DNA from: Clostridia bacterium
Lineage (GTDB): Bacteria; Bacillota; Clostridia; TANB77; CAG-508
DNA length: 64,000 nucleotides
Direction: 5' to 3'
NCBI GenBank assembly: GCA_017430135.1
Contig: JAFRNM010000008.1
Location: 40,587-104,586 of the forward strand
The notes under the pieces were generated by a model that worked only from the letters and a program-made list of their open reading frames with translations, made no database searches and had not been told where the DNA came from. Below are positions 1-8,094 of this stretch, piece by piece; within the stretch, counting starts at the first letter, position 1; the number at the start of each line of letters is the position of its first letter. The translations under genes and the position numbers were made by a program.

Positions 1-854
1 TCTAATTCTCTTTTAAATAAAGTTAATGCAAGAGGGAATCCATATCCTCCAATAGATTTAGATAAAGTTACCATATCTGGAACTATATTTGCTCTTTCAA
101 AAGAGAAAAATGTTCCTGTTCTGCAGCATCCAACTTGAATATCATCTACTATTAATAATATATCATTATCATCACAGAATTTTCTTAAAGCTTGTAAAAA
201 TTCAGGTTCAAATACCATTATTCCACCTTCAGCTTGAACTGTTTCAAGTATTATAGCTGCTGGTTTTTCAACTCCTGAGTGATCATCATCTAATAGTGTT
301 TGCATATATTTAATTGTATCTAATCCTTCAAACATGTATGGAGCTGGTATATGTGTTACATTATTTAATGGAACACCTGCTCCTTCTCTTGCTTCTCTTT
401 CTGTTGTTAATGCTAAAGTTCCTAAAGTCATTCCATGGAATGCTCCCATAAAGCACCAAATGTTATTTCTTTTCTTTACTTTTCTTGCTAACTTTAATGC
501 ACTTTCAACAGCATTTGTTCCTGTAGGTCCAGGGAATTGTATTTTATAATCTAAATTTCTAGGTTTTAAAATATTTTCTTCAAAATATCTAATAAAATCA
601 CATTTTGCCTTTGTATACATATCTAGTGCATGTATAATTCTATCTTCTTGTAAATATTCAATTACTTTTTCTTTTATATATGGATTATTATGACCATAAT
701 TTAATGCTCCTGCACCACAGAAAAAGTCTATATATTCTTTTCCATTTACATCTCTTATTTTTGAATTTTTGGCATAATCTAATTCCTCATTAAAAATTCT
801 GCAATAACTTCTTACTTCTGATTCATAATTTTCAAAAACTTCTTTATCATTCAT
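1..854 (-). CDS. EctB-type diaminobutyrate/omega-amino acid aminotransferase, 3' end cut by window
   Basis: Class III PLP-dependent aminotransferase, 284 codons visible, C-terminus outside the window. The start at 854 is preceded by AAAGGAGATT. Translation shows QFPGPTGTNAVESALKLARK, an FHGMTLG motif, the cofactor-binding stretch LLIVDDIQVG and the PLP-lysine motif LSKSIGG near residue 268. These closely follow EctB, which makes L-2,4-diaminobutyrate from aspartate semialdehyde with glutamate as amino donor. No ectA or ectC is visible, so ectoine synthesis cannot be claimed; diaminobutyrate or another omega-amino acid could feed a different pathway. It lies just downstream of gatD-murT on the same strand with a 14-bp gap, so it is probably cotranscribed with cell-wall genes. 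Family assignment is firm; exact substrate is inferred. Confidence 0.82.
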   Translation of the reverse strand, partial: MNDKEVFENYESEVRSYCRIFNEELDYAKNSKIRDVNGKEYIDFFCGAGALNYGHNNPYIKEKVIEYLQEDRIIHALDMYTKAKCDFIRYFEENILKPRNLDYKIQFPGPTGTNAVESALKLARKVKKRNNIWCFMGAFHGMTLGTLALTTEREAREGAGVPLNNVTHIPAPYMFEGLDTIKYMQTLLDDDHSGVEKPAAIILETVQAEGGIMVFEPEFLQALRKFCDDNDILLIVDDIQVGCCRTGTFFSFERANIVPDMVTLSKSIGGYGFPLALTLFKREL

Positions 855-868
855 TTTTCTAATCTCCT

Positions 869-1594
869 TTATTGTAAATAATCTGTTTCCTTTTTTTCAA
901 ATTCTTCCAGTCTTTTATTATAGCACTCCATTGCTTCTTCTTCAAATTGTAATTTAGGATTTTCTTCTCCCAGCAATTTCATAATATATTTTGTAAATAC
1001 TGGATTCAATACAAGTAATGGACCAATTAAATATGTTCCAAAACAATTATTTTTTCTTATACCTTCTAATTCAGATTCTTTATTTATTCCGCATCCTCTT
1101 ATTGATTTAAATAAATAATTGTCTTGTTTTTCTGAATAGCAGAAACTAAAAGTAGATTTAAATCCTAAAACTTTTATTTTTTCACTATCTTCAAATTCAC
1201 CTAAAAACAAAGTATTAAATCTATGTTTCATATCTCTTTTGGCATAAAAATCAAATAATCCTAAAGCTTCAATTTTGTTGCCATTATCTTCTTCTATATA
1301 ATTGCCTAAAACTTCCATAGCATTTCCAGTAAATAAAGCAACCTTATTTTTAGAAATATAATTTTCTAATTCAGTCTTATAATTTTTTAATTTCTCTATA
1401 ACCAATTCTTGTGATTTTTCTGACATAGAACCTAAATATATCATATCTACATCTTCAGTTATAAATTTTGGTGTATCTGTTAAAGATGTTTCAATAACTT
1501 CTACATCTTGCAAACTATTTTTAAGATATTTTACGTTAAAAGGTTCTCCAAAAAGATTAGCTATTTCTGGAAATAAAAATTCAATTTTAATCAT
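869..1594 (-). CDS. gatD: GatD-like class I glutamine amidotransferase subunit, catalytic residues replaced
   Basis: In the canonical pair GatD hydrolyses glutamine and passes ammonia to MurT, which amidates D-Glu of lipid II. I start at 1594 because GGAGGTG lies six bases upstream; 241 residues, normal for GatD. The fold is recognisable (LFGEPFN start, KVALFTGNAMEVLG elbow at about 83-97, GTYLIGPLL at 186-194). However, the elbow that normally reads ICGGYQLLG has no cysteine (T89/G90), and the usual GTY-x-HGP histidine is Ile190. The protein therefore looks unable to hydrolyse glutamine, or uses different residues. Its start overlaps the 3' end of murT by 8 bp, indicating translational coupling. 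It may serve as a structural partner, or MurT may use free ammonia. Confidence 0.8.
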   Translation of the reverse strand: MIKIEFLFPEIANLFGEPFNVKYLKNSLQDVEVIETSLTDTPKFITEDVDMIYLGSMSEKSQELVIEKLKNYKTELENYISKNKVALFTGNAMEVLGNYIEEDNGNKIEALGLFDFYAKRDMKHRFNTLFLGEFEDSEKIKVLGFKSTFSFCYSEKQDNYLFKSIRGCGINKESELEGIRKNNCFGTYLIGPLLVLNPVFTKYIMKLLGEENPKLQFEEEAMECYNKRLEEFEKKETDYLQ

Positions 1595-3029
1595 TTTTTT
1601 CACCTCCAGAATTTTCTTTTTCATTAGATATTTTTAAAATGTTATCTTTAATTTGTTTATTTACATTATCTACAGCTGTTTGTTGATACATGTCATATAA
1701 AACATAAATTGTATTGTCCTTATTGTATGATAAATATTCAGCTGCTGTACTTTCATCATCTAATGCAACTATTTTTTCTTTATCTACCCCAGCTATCAAT
1801 AATCTCAATTCAATATCTTTAGATCTTGTACCTGGAACTATTATTTTTTTAATAGATTCATCATTTAAAAATTCAAAGTCACAATCATAAATCCAAGCAG
1901 GGTTTGCGCTAGAGGCTTTATTATCATGATGATCTTCTATAAGTAGAAAAATTTCCTTATTTCCTTTTACATTTTTTACATACTTAAATACTATTGAGCA
2001 TGCAATTGGATTATAACCTTTTGCTAAATGATTTATTATTTTATAACCATTTATATTTTCTTCTAAATATCTATTTTTTGTAATTTTAATTTTTTGCAAT
2101 GCATTTTGTATGTCTTCGTCTTTTATTCCAATCTCTTTTAATAGTGCTACTGTTGCAATTTGATTATATATATTAAAAATACTATCAGATAACATATTTA
2201 ATTTAAATTGTTTATCTTCGTAAGCTACATTTATTTCATTTGCTTCATTATCTATACTCTTTACGCTATAATCAGCTTTTGGAGATTTATAATTACAATT
2301 CTCACAATATGCTCTTCCAATATGATGATATCTAACAAAATCATATTTAAGTTTTGAACCACAGTTAGGGCAAATTCTTGCATCATTTACTATATTAAGT
2401 GATTCTTCTGTATCTGTTTCTAGTTTATCAATTCCAAAATAAACTTTTTTATTATCATTTTCAGCTTTTAATTTATTGCTTATTAAATCATCTGCATTTA
2501 AAATCATTGTAGAAGTATCTGGCAATGCATTGTTTATTATGTCAAAAATATATTCCGAATGTGCATTTCTTTTTAGTGAATCCCTAAATAAATTAGTTAC
2601 TACAACATAATCTGGTTTTACATGTTTGAAAATTTTTGGAGTACTCTTTTCATCAACTTCTATAACTGCAATATCTTGTCTAGCTTTATTTCTAAAGCTT
2701 ACTCCACTTAAGAAAGTTGTAGTTATACCACCTAAAACATTTGAACCCAAATTATTGTTTAAAACATTATATCCTAAATCTTTTAAAGAATCTGTTATAA
2801 GATTACAAGTAGTTGTTTTTCCATTTGTACCTGTAACCGCAATTATTTTTTTAGGTTTGTCTACAATACTTAAAAAATTCGGGCAGATTTTGTTTGCCAA
2901 ATTTCCTGGCACATGGCTACCATTAACTTTTAATACTTTTCCAAACATTTTTAGAATATTTTTTGTTGTTTTTGCAGAAAATAATGCTAAATAAAATTTA
3001 AAATTGCTTTTATTATTTGTTTCACTCAT
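1587..3029 (-). CDS. murT: MurT, lipid II isoglutaminyl synthase ATP-dependent subunit
   Basis: Mur-ligase-type enzyme that with GatD converts D-iso-glutamate of lipid II to D-iso-glutamine. 480 residues from the start at 3029; AAGGAG lies 14 bases upstream, rather far. An upstream in-frame ATG at 3059 precedes that site and is less likely. The Mur P-loop AVTGTNGKTTT lies at about residues 64-74. The MurT zinc ribbon is present with cysteines at about 220, 223, 242 and 245 (CPNCG ... YCENC), inserted in the central domain as in known MurT. The C-terminal domain carries the DHHDNKASSANPAW stretch typical of the family. It is first of a murT-gatD-aminotransferase operon with a promoter at 3096-3125. 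Confidence 0.9.
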   Translation of the reverse strand: MSETNNKSNFKFYLALFSAKTTKNILKMFGKVLKVNGSHVPGNLANKICPNFLSIVDKPKKIIAVTGTNGKTTTCNLITDSLKDLGYNVLNNNLGSNVLGGITTTFLSGVSFRNKARQDIAVIEVDEKSTPKIFKHVKPDYVVVTNLFRDSLKRNAHSEYIFDIINNALPDTSTMILNADDLISNKLKAENDNKKVYFGIDKLETDTEESLNIVNDARICPNCGSKLKYDFVRYHHIGRAYCENCNYKSPKADYSVKSIDNEANEINVAYEDKQFKLNMLSDSIFNIYNQIATVALLKEIGIKDEDIQNALQKIKITKNRYLEENINGYKIINHLAKGYNPIACSIVFKYVKNVKGNKEIFLLIEDHHDNKASSANPAWIYDCDFEFLNDESIKKIIVPGTRSKDIELRLLIAGVDKEKIVALDDESTAAEYLSYNKDNTIYVLYDMYQQTAVDNVNKQIKDNILKISNEKENSGGEKND

Positions 3030-3095
3030 TATTACGATCCAAGCTCCTTCTAAAATCATTTTCCCTAATGTAAAATTAGTTTTTAGTCAGTTCGA

Positions 3096-3125
3096 ATTAT
3101 ATCACAAAATATTATAACATGTCTA
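3096..3125 (-). promoter_or_regulatory. Probable sigma-A promoter for murT-gatD operon
   Basis: On the minus strand TAGACA (3120-3125) and TATAAT (3096-3101) are separated by 18 bp, ending 66 bp upstream of the chosen murT start. A second TATAAT-like stretch overlaps the spacer, so the exact -10 is uncertain. Confidence 0.55.
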
Positions 3126-3158
3126 TAAAAATAAGGAAAAAAATCTTGCCCAAAATAC

Positions 3159-3187
3159 TTGACAAAATCAAATTTTAGTGTTACTAT
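3159..3187 (+). promoter_or_regulatory. Sigma-A promoter for initiator tRNA
   Basis: TTGACA (3159-3164), 17-bp spacer, TACTAT (3182-3187). The predicted start site is about 6 bp before the tRNA 5' end, as expected for a short tRNA leader. Confidence 0.75.
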
Positions 3188-3199
3188 AAATGAGTACAT

Positions 3200-3274
3200 C
3201 GCGGGGTGGAGCAGTTGGCAGCTCGTTGGGCTCATAACCCAAAGGTCGGAGGTTCGAGTCCTCCCCCCGCAACC
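3200..3274 (+). tRNA. Initiator tRNA-fMet (CAT)
   Basis: Cloverleaf reads CGCGGGG acceptor, anticodon loop CTCATAA, GGTTCGAGTCC T-arm, and encoded CCA at 3272-3274. Two initiator hallmarks are visible: the unpaired C1-A72 at the top of the acceptor stem, and three consecutive G-C pairs (GGG/CCC) flanking the anticodon loop. It has its own promoter and terminator and stands alone. Confidence 0.97.
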
Positions 3275-3275
3275 A

Positions 3276-3309
3276 CAAAAAACGCAAATCATAAATGATT
3301 TGCGTTTTT
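3276..3309 (+). terminator. Rho-independent terminator after tRNA-fMet
   Basis: A 13-bp stem (AAAACGCAAATCA with TGATTTGCGTTTT), TAAA loop, then a T-run. Being A/T symmetric it may also end transcription of the convergent zinc-ribbon gene at 3322. Confidence 0.85.
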
Positions 3310-3321
3310 TCAATATACTAT

Positions 3322-3738
3322 CTAAAATAAACTTACATAACTACTTCTAACTGTAACAATATATAAAATCATTATAATTACTTCTATAATTCCAACTACA
3401 ATTCCAGCTACAGCAAAACCTTTTCCAGATTCCTCTGGGAAATATTTTGTTCTACTTAAGCCTACAGCACCAAAGCAAATTGCTAGTATTCCCATAACTA
3501 AACCAAATACAACAATTCCAACCATTGAACATACAAAGCTTGTAACTGCAAGACCATTAGTTTTTTTAGTTCCACCTTGCACTACATTATTATTATTTGC
3601 TTGCGCATTGCTGTAGTTTTGTTGTACTACATTATTTTGCACAGGAGCAGCTTCTGTATTACTATCTGCTCCACAATTTGGGCAAAATCTATCTGTTTCA
3701 TTCATTTTTGTTCCACAATTAGTACAATATTTTTCCAT
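3322..3738 (-). CDS. Zinc-ribbon plus DUF4190-type membrane protein
   Basis: 138 residues, start supported by AAGGAGGAACAGAAA. Residues 4-22 hold a zinc ribbon (YCTNCG ... FCPNCG). A Gln/Asn-rich linker follows, then two hydrophobic segments at about 63-90 and 105-130 with the glycine-rich SMVGIVVFGLVMG type of DUF4190 proteins. Likely a small cytoplasmic-membrane protein with a cytosolic zinc finger; no function is established for this architecture. It is 18 bp downstream of another zinc-ribbon gene and probably cotranscribed with it. Confidence 0.75.
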   Translation of the reverse strand: MEKYCTNCGTKMNETDRFCPNCGADSNTEAAPVQNNVVQQNYSNAQANNNNVVQGGTKKTNGLAVTSFVCSMVGIVVFGLVMGILAICFGAVGLSRTKYFPEESGKGFAVAGIVVGIIEVIIMILYIVTVRSSYVSLF

Positions 3739-3756
3739 TTTCTGTTCCTCCTTATA

Positions 3757-4155
3757 TTATTCAGTTTTAACTGATTCAATTGTTGGTGAACCTGATACAA
3801 GTCCCATCTTCATTACTACTGTTATAGTTACCTTATTAATGTCTGGTGTGAGATTTAAAACTCTATCAGTAAATTCTCCAAATGTTTCAATAAGTAATTT
3901 ATGCTCACCTATTGGTAAATCTATTTCAACAGATTCGCTATTTTTTAATGACCCTATTTTATTGCCATCAATATGAACTTTCATAGCAATACCACATCCA
4001 ATTAATTTTTTTGTCCTAATAATAACAACTTTAACAGTTTTAGAATTCTTATTTTCTAAATTTTGTTGTGTATTATTAGTTTCAATTTTATAGCCACATG
4101 CTGTGCAAAAATTACTTGAATCTGGTAATTCTTTACCACATTTTGGACAAAACAT
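3757..4155 (-). CDS. Zinc-ribbon protein with beta-rich C-terminal domain
   Basis: The start at 4155 is chosen over 4197 because AGAGGAGGGAGAAAA directly precedes it and the zinc ribbon MFCPKCGKEL begins there. Residues 2-20 form the CxxC...CxxC ribbon (FCPKCG, FCTACG). A polar linker follows, then a beta-rich region (about 50-120) resembling small PEGA-like or carbohydrate-binding folds (HIDGNKIG, LPIGEHKLLIE). No membrane segment. 132 residues. Function unknown; paired with the membrane zinc-ribbon protein immediately downstream. Confidence 0.7.
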   Translation of the reverse strand: MFCPKCGKELPDSSNFCTACGYKIETNNTQQNLENKNSKTVKVVIIRTKKLIGCGIAMKVHIDGNKIGSLKNSESVEIDLPIGEHKLLIETFGEFTDRVLNLTPDINKVTITVVMKMGLVSGSPTIESVKTE

Positions 4156-4239
4156 TTTTCTCCCTCCTCTTTGTATATAATTATACATTATAAACATACA
4201 AATTGCAACTAAATCCGTAATTATTTATATTTCATATTC

Positions 4240-4268
4240 TTGACATAATCAAAAAAACATGTTATAAC
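4240..4268 (+). promoter_or_regulatory. Sigma-A promoter for comM-dprA-yraN
   Basis: TTGACA (4240-4245), 17 bp, TATAAC (4263-4268), about 75 bp upstream of the comM start. The leader contains a short inverted repeat around CTATTATTT/AAATAATAG (4308-4331). Confidence 0.7.
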
Positions 4269-4344
4269 TATTTTAATTTTATCAAACTTTTTTAGCATTA
4301 TATTTTCTCCTATTATTTCCCAAATAATAGCATAGGAGGAAAAA

Positions 4345-5890
4345 ATGTTATCTATTATAAAAAGTATGTCATTATTAGGTTTAAATGGCTACCTTATTTC
4401 TGTAGAAGTTGATGTTTCCGCAGGTATTCCATGCTTTGAAATCGTTGGTCTTCCAGATACAAGTATAAAAGAATCTAAAGAAAGAGTTCAAACTGCAATT
4501 AGAAATTCAAATATTCAAATTTTAAGTAAAAAAATAATCGTAAATTTAGCTCCTGCAAACATTAGAAAAGAAGGTTCAATGTTTGATTTACCAATGGCAG
4601 TAGGGGTTTTAATTGCAACTAAAAATATTAAAAATAAACAAATTAACAATATTCTAGAAAATACTATTTTTATTGGAGAGCTTTCTTTAGATGGAACCTT
4701 AAATAAAATTTCTGGCATTTTACCAGTTTGCATAGAAGCGAAAAAAATGGGAATAAAACAAATTGTTCTACCTCAAGAAAATGCAAAAGAAGCTTCAATT
4801 ATAAGCGGATTAAAAATATTACCTGTAAAAACCCTGCAAGATGTTATTTCTTACTTAAATAACGATTTAGAAATAAAACCAGAAGAAACTTCTCAAAATA
4901 GCTCACCAGATTTAATCAATTATGACATTGATTTTTCTGATGTAAAAGGTCAAGAAAATGTTAAAAGAGCTATGGAAATATCAGCTGCGGGACGGACACA
5001 ACTGCCTTTTAATAGGTTCTCCCGGTAGTGGCAAAACCATGATTTCTAGGCGCTTACCAACAATATTGCCAGATATGACCTTTGAAGAATCATTAGAAGT
5101 AACAAAAATTCATTCAATTGCTGGAATATTATCAGCACATACCCCTTTAATATCTCAAAGACCATTTAGGCACCCACACCACACAATATCTGGCATTTCC
5201 TTAGTAGGCGGAGGAAAAATCCCCAAACCTGGCGAAATAAGCCTTGCTCATTTTGGTGTTTTATATTTTGATGAATTGCCTGAATTTAATAAAAATACAT
5301 TAGAAACTTTAAGAGGACCTTTAGAAGACAAAGAAATTACCATTAGTAGAGTAAACGCATCAATTACATATCCCTGTAATTTCATGTTTATTGCTAGTAT
5401 GAATCCTTGCCCATGTGGCTATTATGGTTCTAAAGAAAAACCTTGTAGTTGTACACCTGATCAAATAAAAAAATATATTGGAAAAATTAGTGGTCCACTA
5501 TTAGATAGAATAGACTTACATATTGAAGTTAGTCCCGTAAAATTTGACAACTTTGATAATTCAAAAAATACAACAGATTCTAAAACCATTAAGGAAAGAG
5601 TTAATTCTGCAAGAAAAATTCAACAAGAAAGATATAAAAATATTGGTATTTTTTCAAATTCAGAATTAACTCCGAAATTGATTGAAAAATATTGTATTTT
5701 AGATACCGAAAGTAAAAAAATTCTAAATGCGGCTTTTAGTAGTTTGGGATTAAGTGCTAGAGCTTATTCAAGAATTTTAAAAGTTGCTAGAACTATTGCA
5801 GATTTGGACAATTCTGAAAATATTAAAGTACATCATTTAACTGAGGCAATTCAGTATAGAAGTTTGGACCGCAAGTATTGGGGCAATTAA
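4345..5890 (+). CDS. comM: ComM/YifB Mg-chelatase-like AAA+ helicase, +1 frameshift at an in-frame CGG
   Basis: ComM is a hexameric AAA+ helicase that promotes branch migration during natural transformation. The N-terminal half (4345-5028 frame) has the LonC-like domain with NLAPANIRKEG and FIGELSLDG. The C-terminal half has LLIGSPGSGKTM (Walker A), FDELPEF (Walker B) and a Cys-rich MNPCPCGYYG loop. The halves are in different frames. At codon 217 the sequence reads GCG GGA CGG ACA; dropping the C at 4993 gives AAGGHN, exactly the conserved family sequence before Walker A. The joined product is about 515 residues, full family length. Both halves are otherwise intact, which argues against an old pseudogene. 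Start preceded by TAGGAGGAAAAA. Either a +1 recoding site or a one-base sequence error. Confidence 0.85.
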
Positions 5891-5980
5891 CTTTGGTTGG
5901 AAAACAATTACAATTTTGATAAAGAAGATTTAATTTTTTCAACCTTTACTGATATATAAACGAAAGGAATGATCTTAAGA

Positions 5981-6850
5981 ATGAAACTAATTGAATTTAA
6001 TTCAGAAAAATATCCAACTTTTTTAAAAAATATTAAAGATCCACCACAGCAATTGTATGCAGAAGGAAATTTAGAATTGTTAAATACAACATCCATTTCA
6101 ATAATTGGCTCTAGAGCATGTTCTGTTTCTGGAATAAATGCAGCAAAGCAGTTTGCAAAAGATTTAGCTAGCAATGAAATAACAATCGTAAGCGGTATGG
6201 CTGTTGGAATAGACACAGCAGCTCATACAGGATGTTTAGAAGTTGGTGGAAATACTATAGCAGTACTTGGAAGTGGCTTGAATAGAATTTTTCCAAAAGA
6301 AAATGTAAAATTATATCATGAAATAATTGAAAATAATGGATTGGTAATTTCCGAATACCCACCAGAAACACCAAAAAATTCTAAGCAATTTTTGGAAAGA
6401 AACAGAATTGTAAGTGGTTTATCTGTTGGCGTTCTTGTTATAGAAGCTGCACACAGAAGTGGAACAAGCGTGACTGCTGCTCTTGCCAAAAAGCAAGGAA
6501 AAGAAATTTTTTGTATACCACATGAATTAAACGATAAACATGGAGTTGGAACAAATAGACTAATTAAAAATGGTGCACATTTAGTAACATGTGCAGATGA
6601 TATTTTAAATAAACTAAATAATTTAGAAAATGTAAATCGACAGGAAGAAGAACCTTTTGAACAATTAGAATTTTGTGAACCTGAACAATATTTAGATGTC
6701 TACAATGCCCTGATTGGTCCGCCTGCAAATGTAGACGAACTATGTGAAAGGATTAATAAAACAGCTCAATATGTTAATACAGCATTATTCACACTGGAAT
6801 TACAAGGCTTTATTACAAAAACACAATATGGATACCAGGTTAAAATATAA
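5981..6850 (+). CDS. dprA: DprA/Smf DNA-processing protein
   Basis: Loads RecA onto incoming single-stranded DNA during transformation. 289 residues from ATG 5981; the ATG at 5969 overlaps the AAAGGA site and is too close. Rossmann-fold motifs: IIGSRACS (about 41-48), VSGMAVGIDTAAH (about 71-83), GSGLNRIFP, and RNRIVSGLS. The last about 65 residues form the winged-helix DprA C-terminal domain. No N-terminal SAM domain, so this is the short form. It lies between comM and yraN, a common Firmicutes order. Confidence 0.95.
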   Translation: MKLIEFNSEKYPTFLKNIKDPPQQLYAEGNLELLNTTSISIIGSRACSVSGINAAKQFAKDLASNEITIVSGMAVGIDTAAHTGCLEVGGNTIAVLGSGLNRIFPKENVKLYHEIIENNGLVISEYPPETPKNSKQFLERNRIVSGLSVGVLVIEAAHRSGTSVTAALAKKQGKEIFCIPHELNDKHGVGTNRLIKNGAHLVTCADDILNKLNNLENVNRQEEEPFEQLEFCEPEQYLDVYNALIGPPANVDELCERINKTAQYVNTALFTLELQGFITKTQYGYQVKI

Positions 6851-6871
6851 TTTAAAAAGGACGTTTTAAAT

Positions 6872-7228
6872 TTGTATTTTAAAAAAGAAACTGGAAACAA
6901 AGGCGAAAACTTAGCTTGTGAATTTTTAAGAAAAAATGGCTATATAATTATTGAGCAAAATTTTTCCTGTAAACAGGGAGAAATAGATATTATTGCAAAA
7001 TCACCAACAAATTATTTAGTATTTATAGAAGTAAAAACTAGAAATTCTTTAAAATATGGCATGCCGTGTGAAGCAGTTACACCTTATAAACAAAAACATA
7101 TAAAACTAACTTCTAAATATTATATTTATAAAAATTTTCTATATAATATTGACATTAGATATGATGTAATTGAAATTTTAAAATTAAATAATAAAATTTA
7201 TATAAACCATTTAAAGTCAGCATTTTAA
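6872..7228 (+). CDS. yraN: YraN/UPF0102 family endonuclease-like protein
   Basis: 118 residues with a TTG start, supported by AAAGGA ten bases upstream. The PD-(D/E)xK-like core of UPF0102 is visible: GENLACEFLRKNGY, QGEIDIIAK and FIEVKTR, giving the D...ExK residues of a nuclease fold. Function is not firmly established; homologues are linked to DNA uptake or repair and usually follow dprA as here. Ends at a hairpin shared with convergent comEA. Confidence 0.9.
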   Translation: MYFKKETGNKGENLACEFLRKNGYIIIEQNFSCKQGEIDIIAKSPTNYLVFIEVKTRNSLKYGMPCEAVTPYKQKHIKLTSKYYIYKNFLYNIDIRYDVIEILKLNNKIYINHLKSAF

Positions 7229-7229
7229 A

Positions 7230-7268
7230 AAAAGCCCCAAAATACTCTTAGTAGAATATTTGGGGCAC
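7230..7268. terminator. Terminator between yraN and comEA
   Basis: Stem GCCCCAAA/TTTGGGGC with an inner TACT/AGTA stem. The seven-T run is on the minus strand, so it mainly serves comEA; on the plus strand it is a weaker stop for yraN. Confidence 0.8.
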
Positions 7269-7271
7269 ATC

Positions 7272-7958
7272 TTATTTTATAGTAATAAATTCTTTTATTT
7301 TTTCAAATTTACTATCTCCTATTCCCTTTACATTTTTTATATCATCAACAGAATTAAATTTTCCATTTTCATTTCTATATTCTATAATTTTTTGAGCAGT
7401 CGAATCTCCTATTCCTGGAAGTTTATCTAATTCATTAATATTAGCTGTATTTATATTTATTTTCATATTACCTATCTGATTATTATTTTCTGAATTTTCC
7501 ATTATTGTATTCACCCCACTTTCTTTGGTTATGTAGATATTTGTTTTATCTTCATTTTTATTATTACTTTCTTTATCTTTTATATTTGGAATATAAACCT
7601 TCATTCCATCAGAAAGCACAAATGATAAATTTATTTGTGTTAAATCTGCCCCTTCTGTTAATCCTCCTGCTTTTTCTATTGCATTAGATATTCTACTATT
7701 TTCATCAAGTTCCAAAATTCCCTCATTTGCTATACTCCCGCTAATATGAATTACAATTTTATTTTTTTCTTCTATTTTATTATTTAATTCAATATTCTCA
7801 CTTTTATTATTTTCATCTTGAGTTTTTTCTATTCCATCTTCATACGAAAAAATTTGTGTTTCGTCTGTTTTTGAATATACGAAATAAATTCCTAAAGACA
7901 ATATTATCGAAACACACAATATTATTATTATTTTGTTTTTTTTACTAAAATTATTCAT
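7272..7958 (-). CDS. comEA: ComEA-like DNA-binding protein (SLBB plus helix-hairpin-helix)
   Basis: Membrane-anchored receptor for double-stranded DNA in competence, or a ComEA-like protein. 228 residues: hydrophobic N-terminal anchor at about 8-29; low-complexity Glu/Asn/Lys linker; SLBB domain at about 68-125 (VIHISGSIANEG, SDGMKVYIP); linker; and two helix-hairpin-helix motifs at about 165-228 (NINTANINELDKLPGIG and VKGIGDSKFEKI). Start preceded by AAGGAGGTTAAC. comEC is not adjacent. Together with comM and dprA it suggests a transformation apparatus, but pilus genes are not in view. Confidence 0.9.
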   Translation of the reverse strand: MNNFSKKNKIIIILCVSIILSLGIYFVYSKTDETQIFSYEDGIEKTQDENNKSENIELNNKIEEKNKIVIHISGSIANEGILELDENSRISNAIEKAGGLTEGADLTQINLSFVLSDGMKVYIPNIKDKESNNKNEDKTNIYITKESGVNTIMENSENNNQIGNMKININTANINELDKLPGIGDSTAQKIIEYRNENGKFNSVDDIKNVKGIGDSKFEKIKEFITIK

Positions 7959-8094
7959 GTTAACCTCCTTTAAAATATTTAAAATATGTATTGTAATTTT
8001 TTTTAAAATAATATAATATATTTAATATGTCAGTATAAAAATATTTAACAATGCACTTTTATATTATATTAAAATTTGAACTAGGAGAAGAAAA

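Noticed and set aside
4345..5890. comM as a decayed pseudogene or prophage-disrupted locus
   Set aside because: Only one base is out of place, both halves keep all motifs, and there is no inserted DNA.
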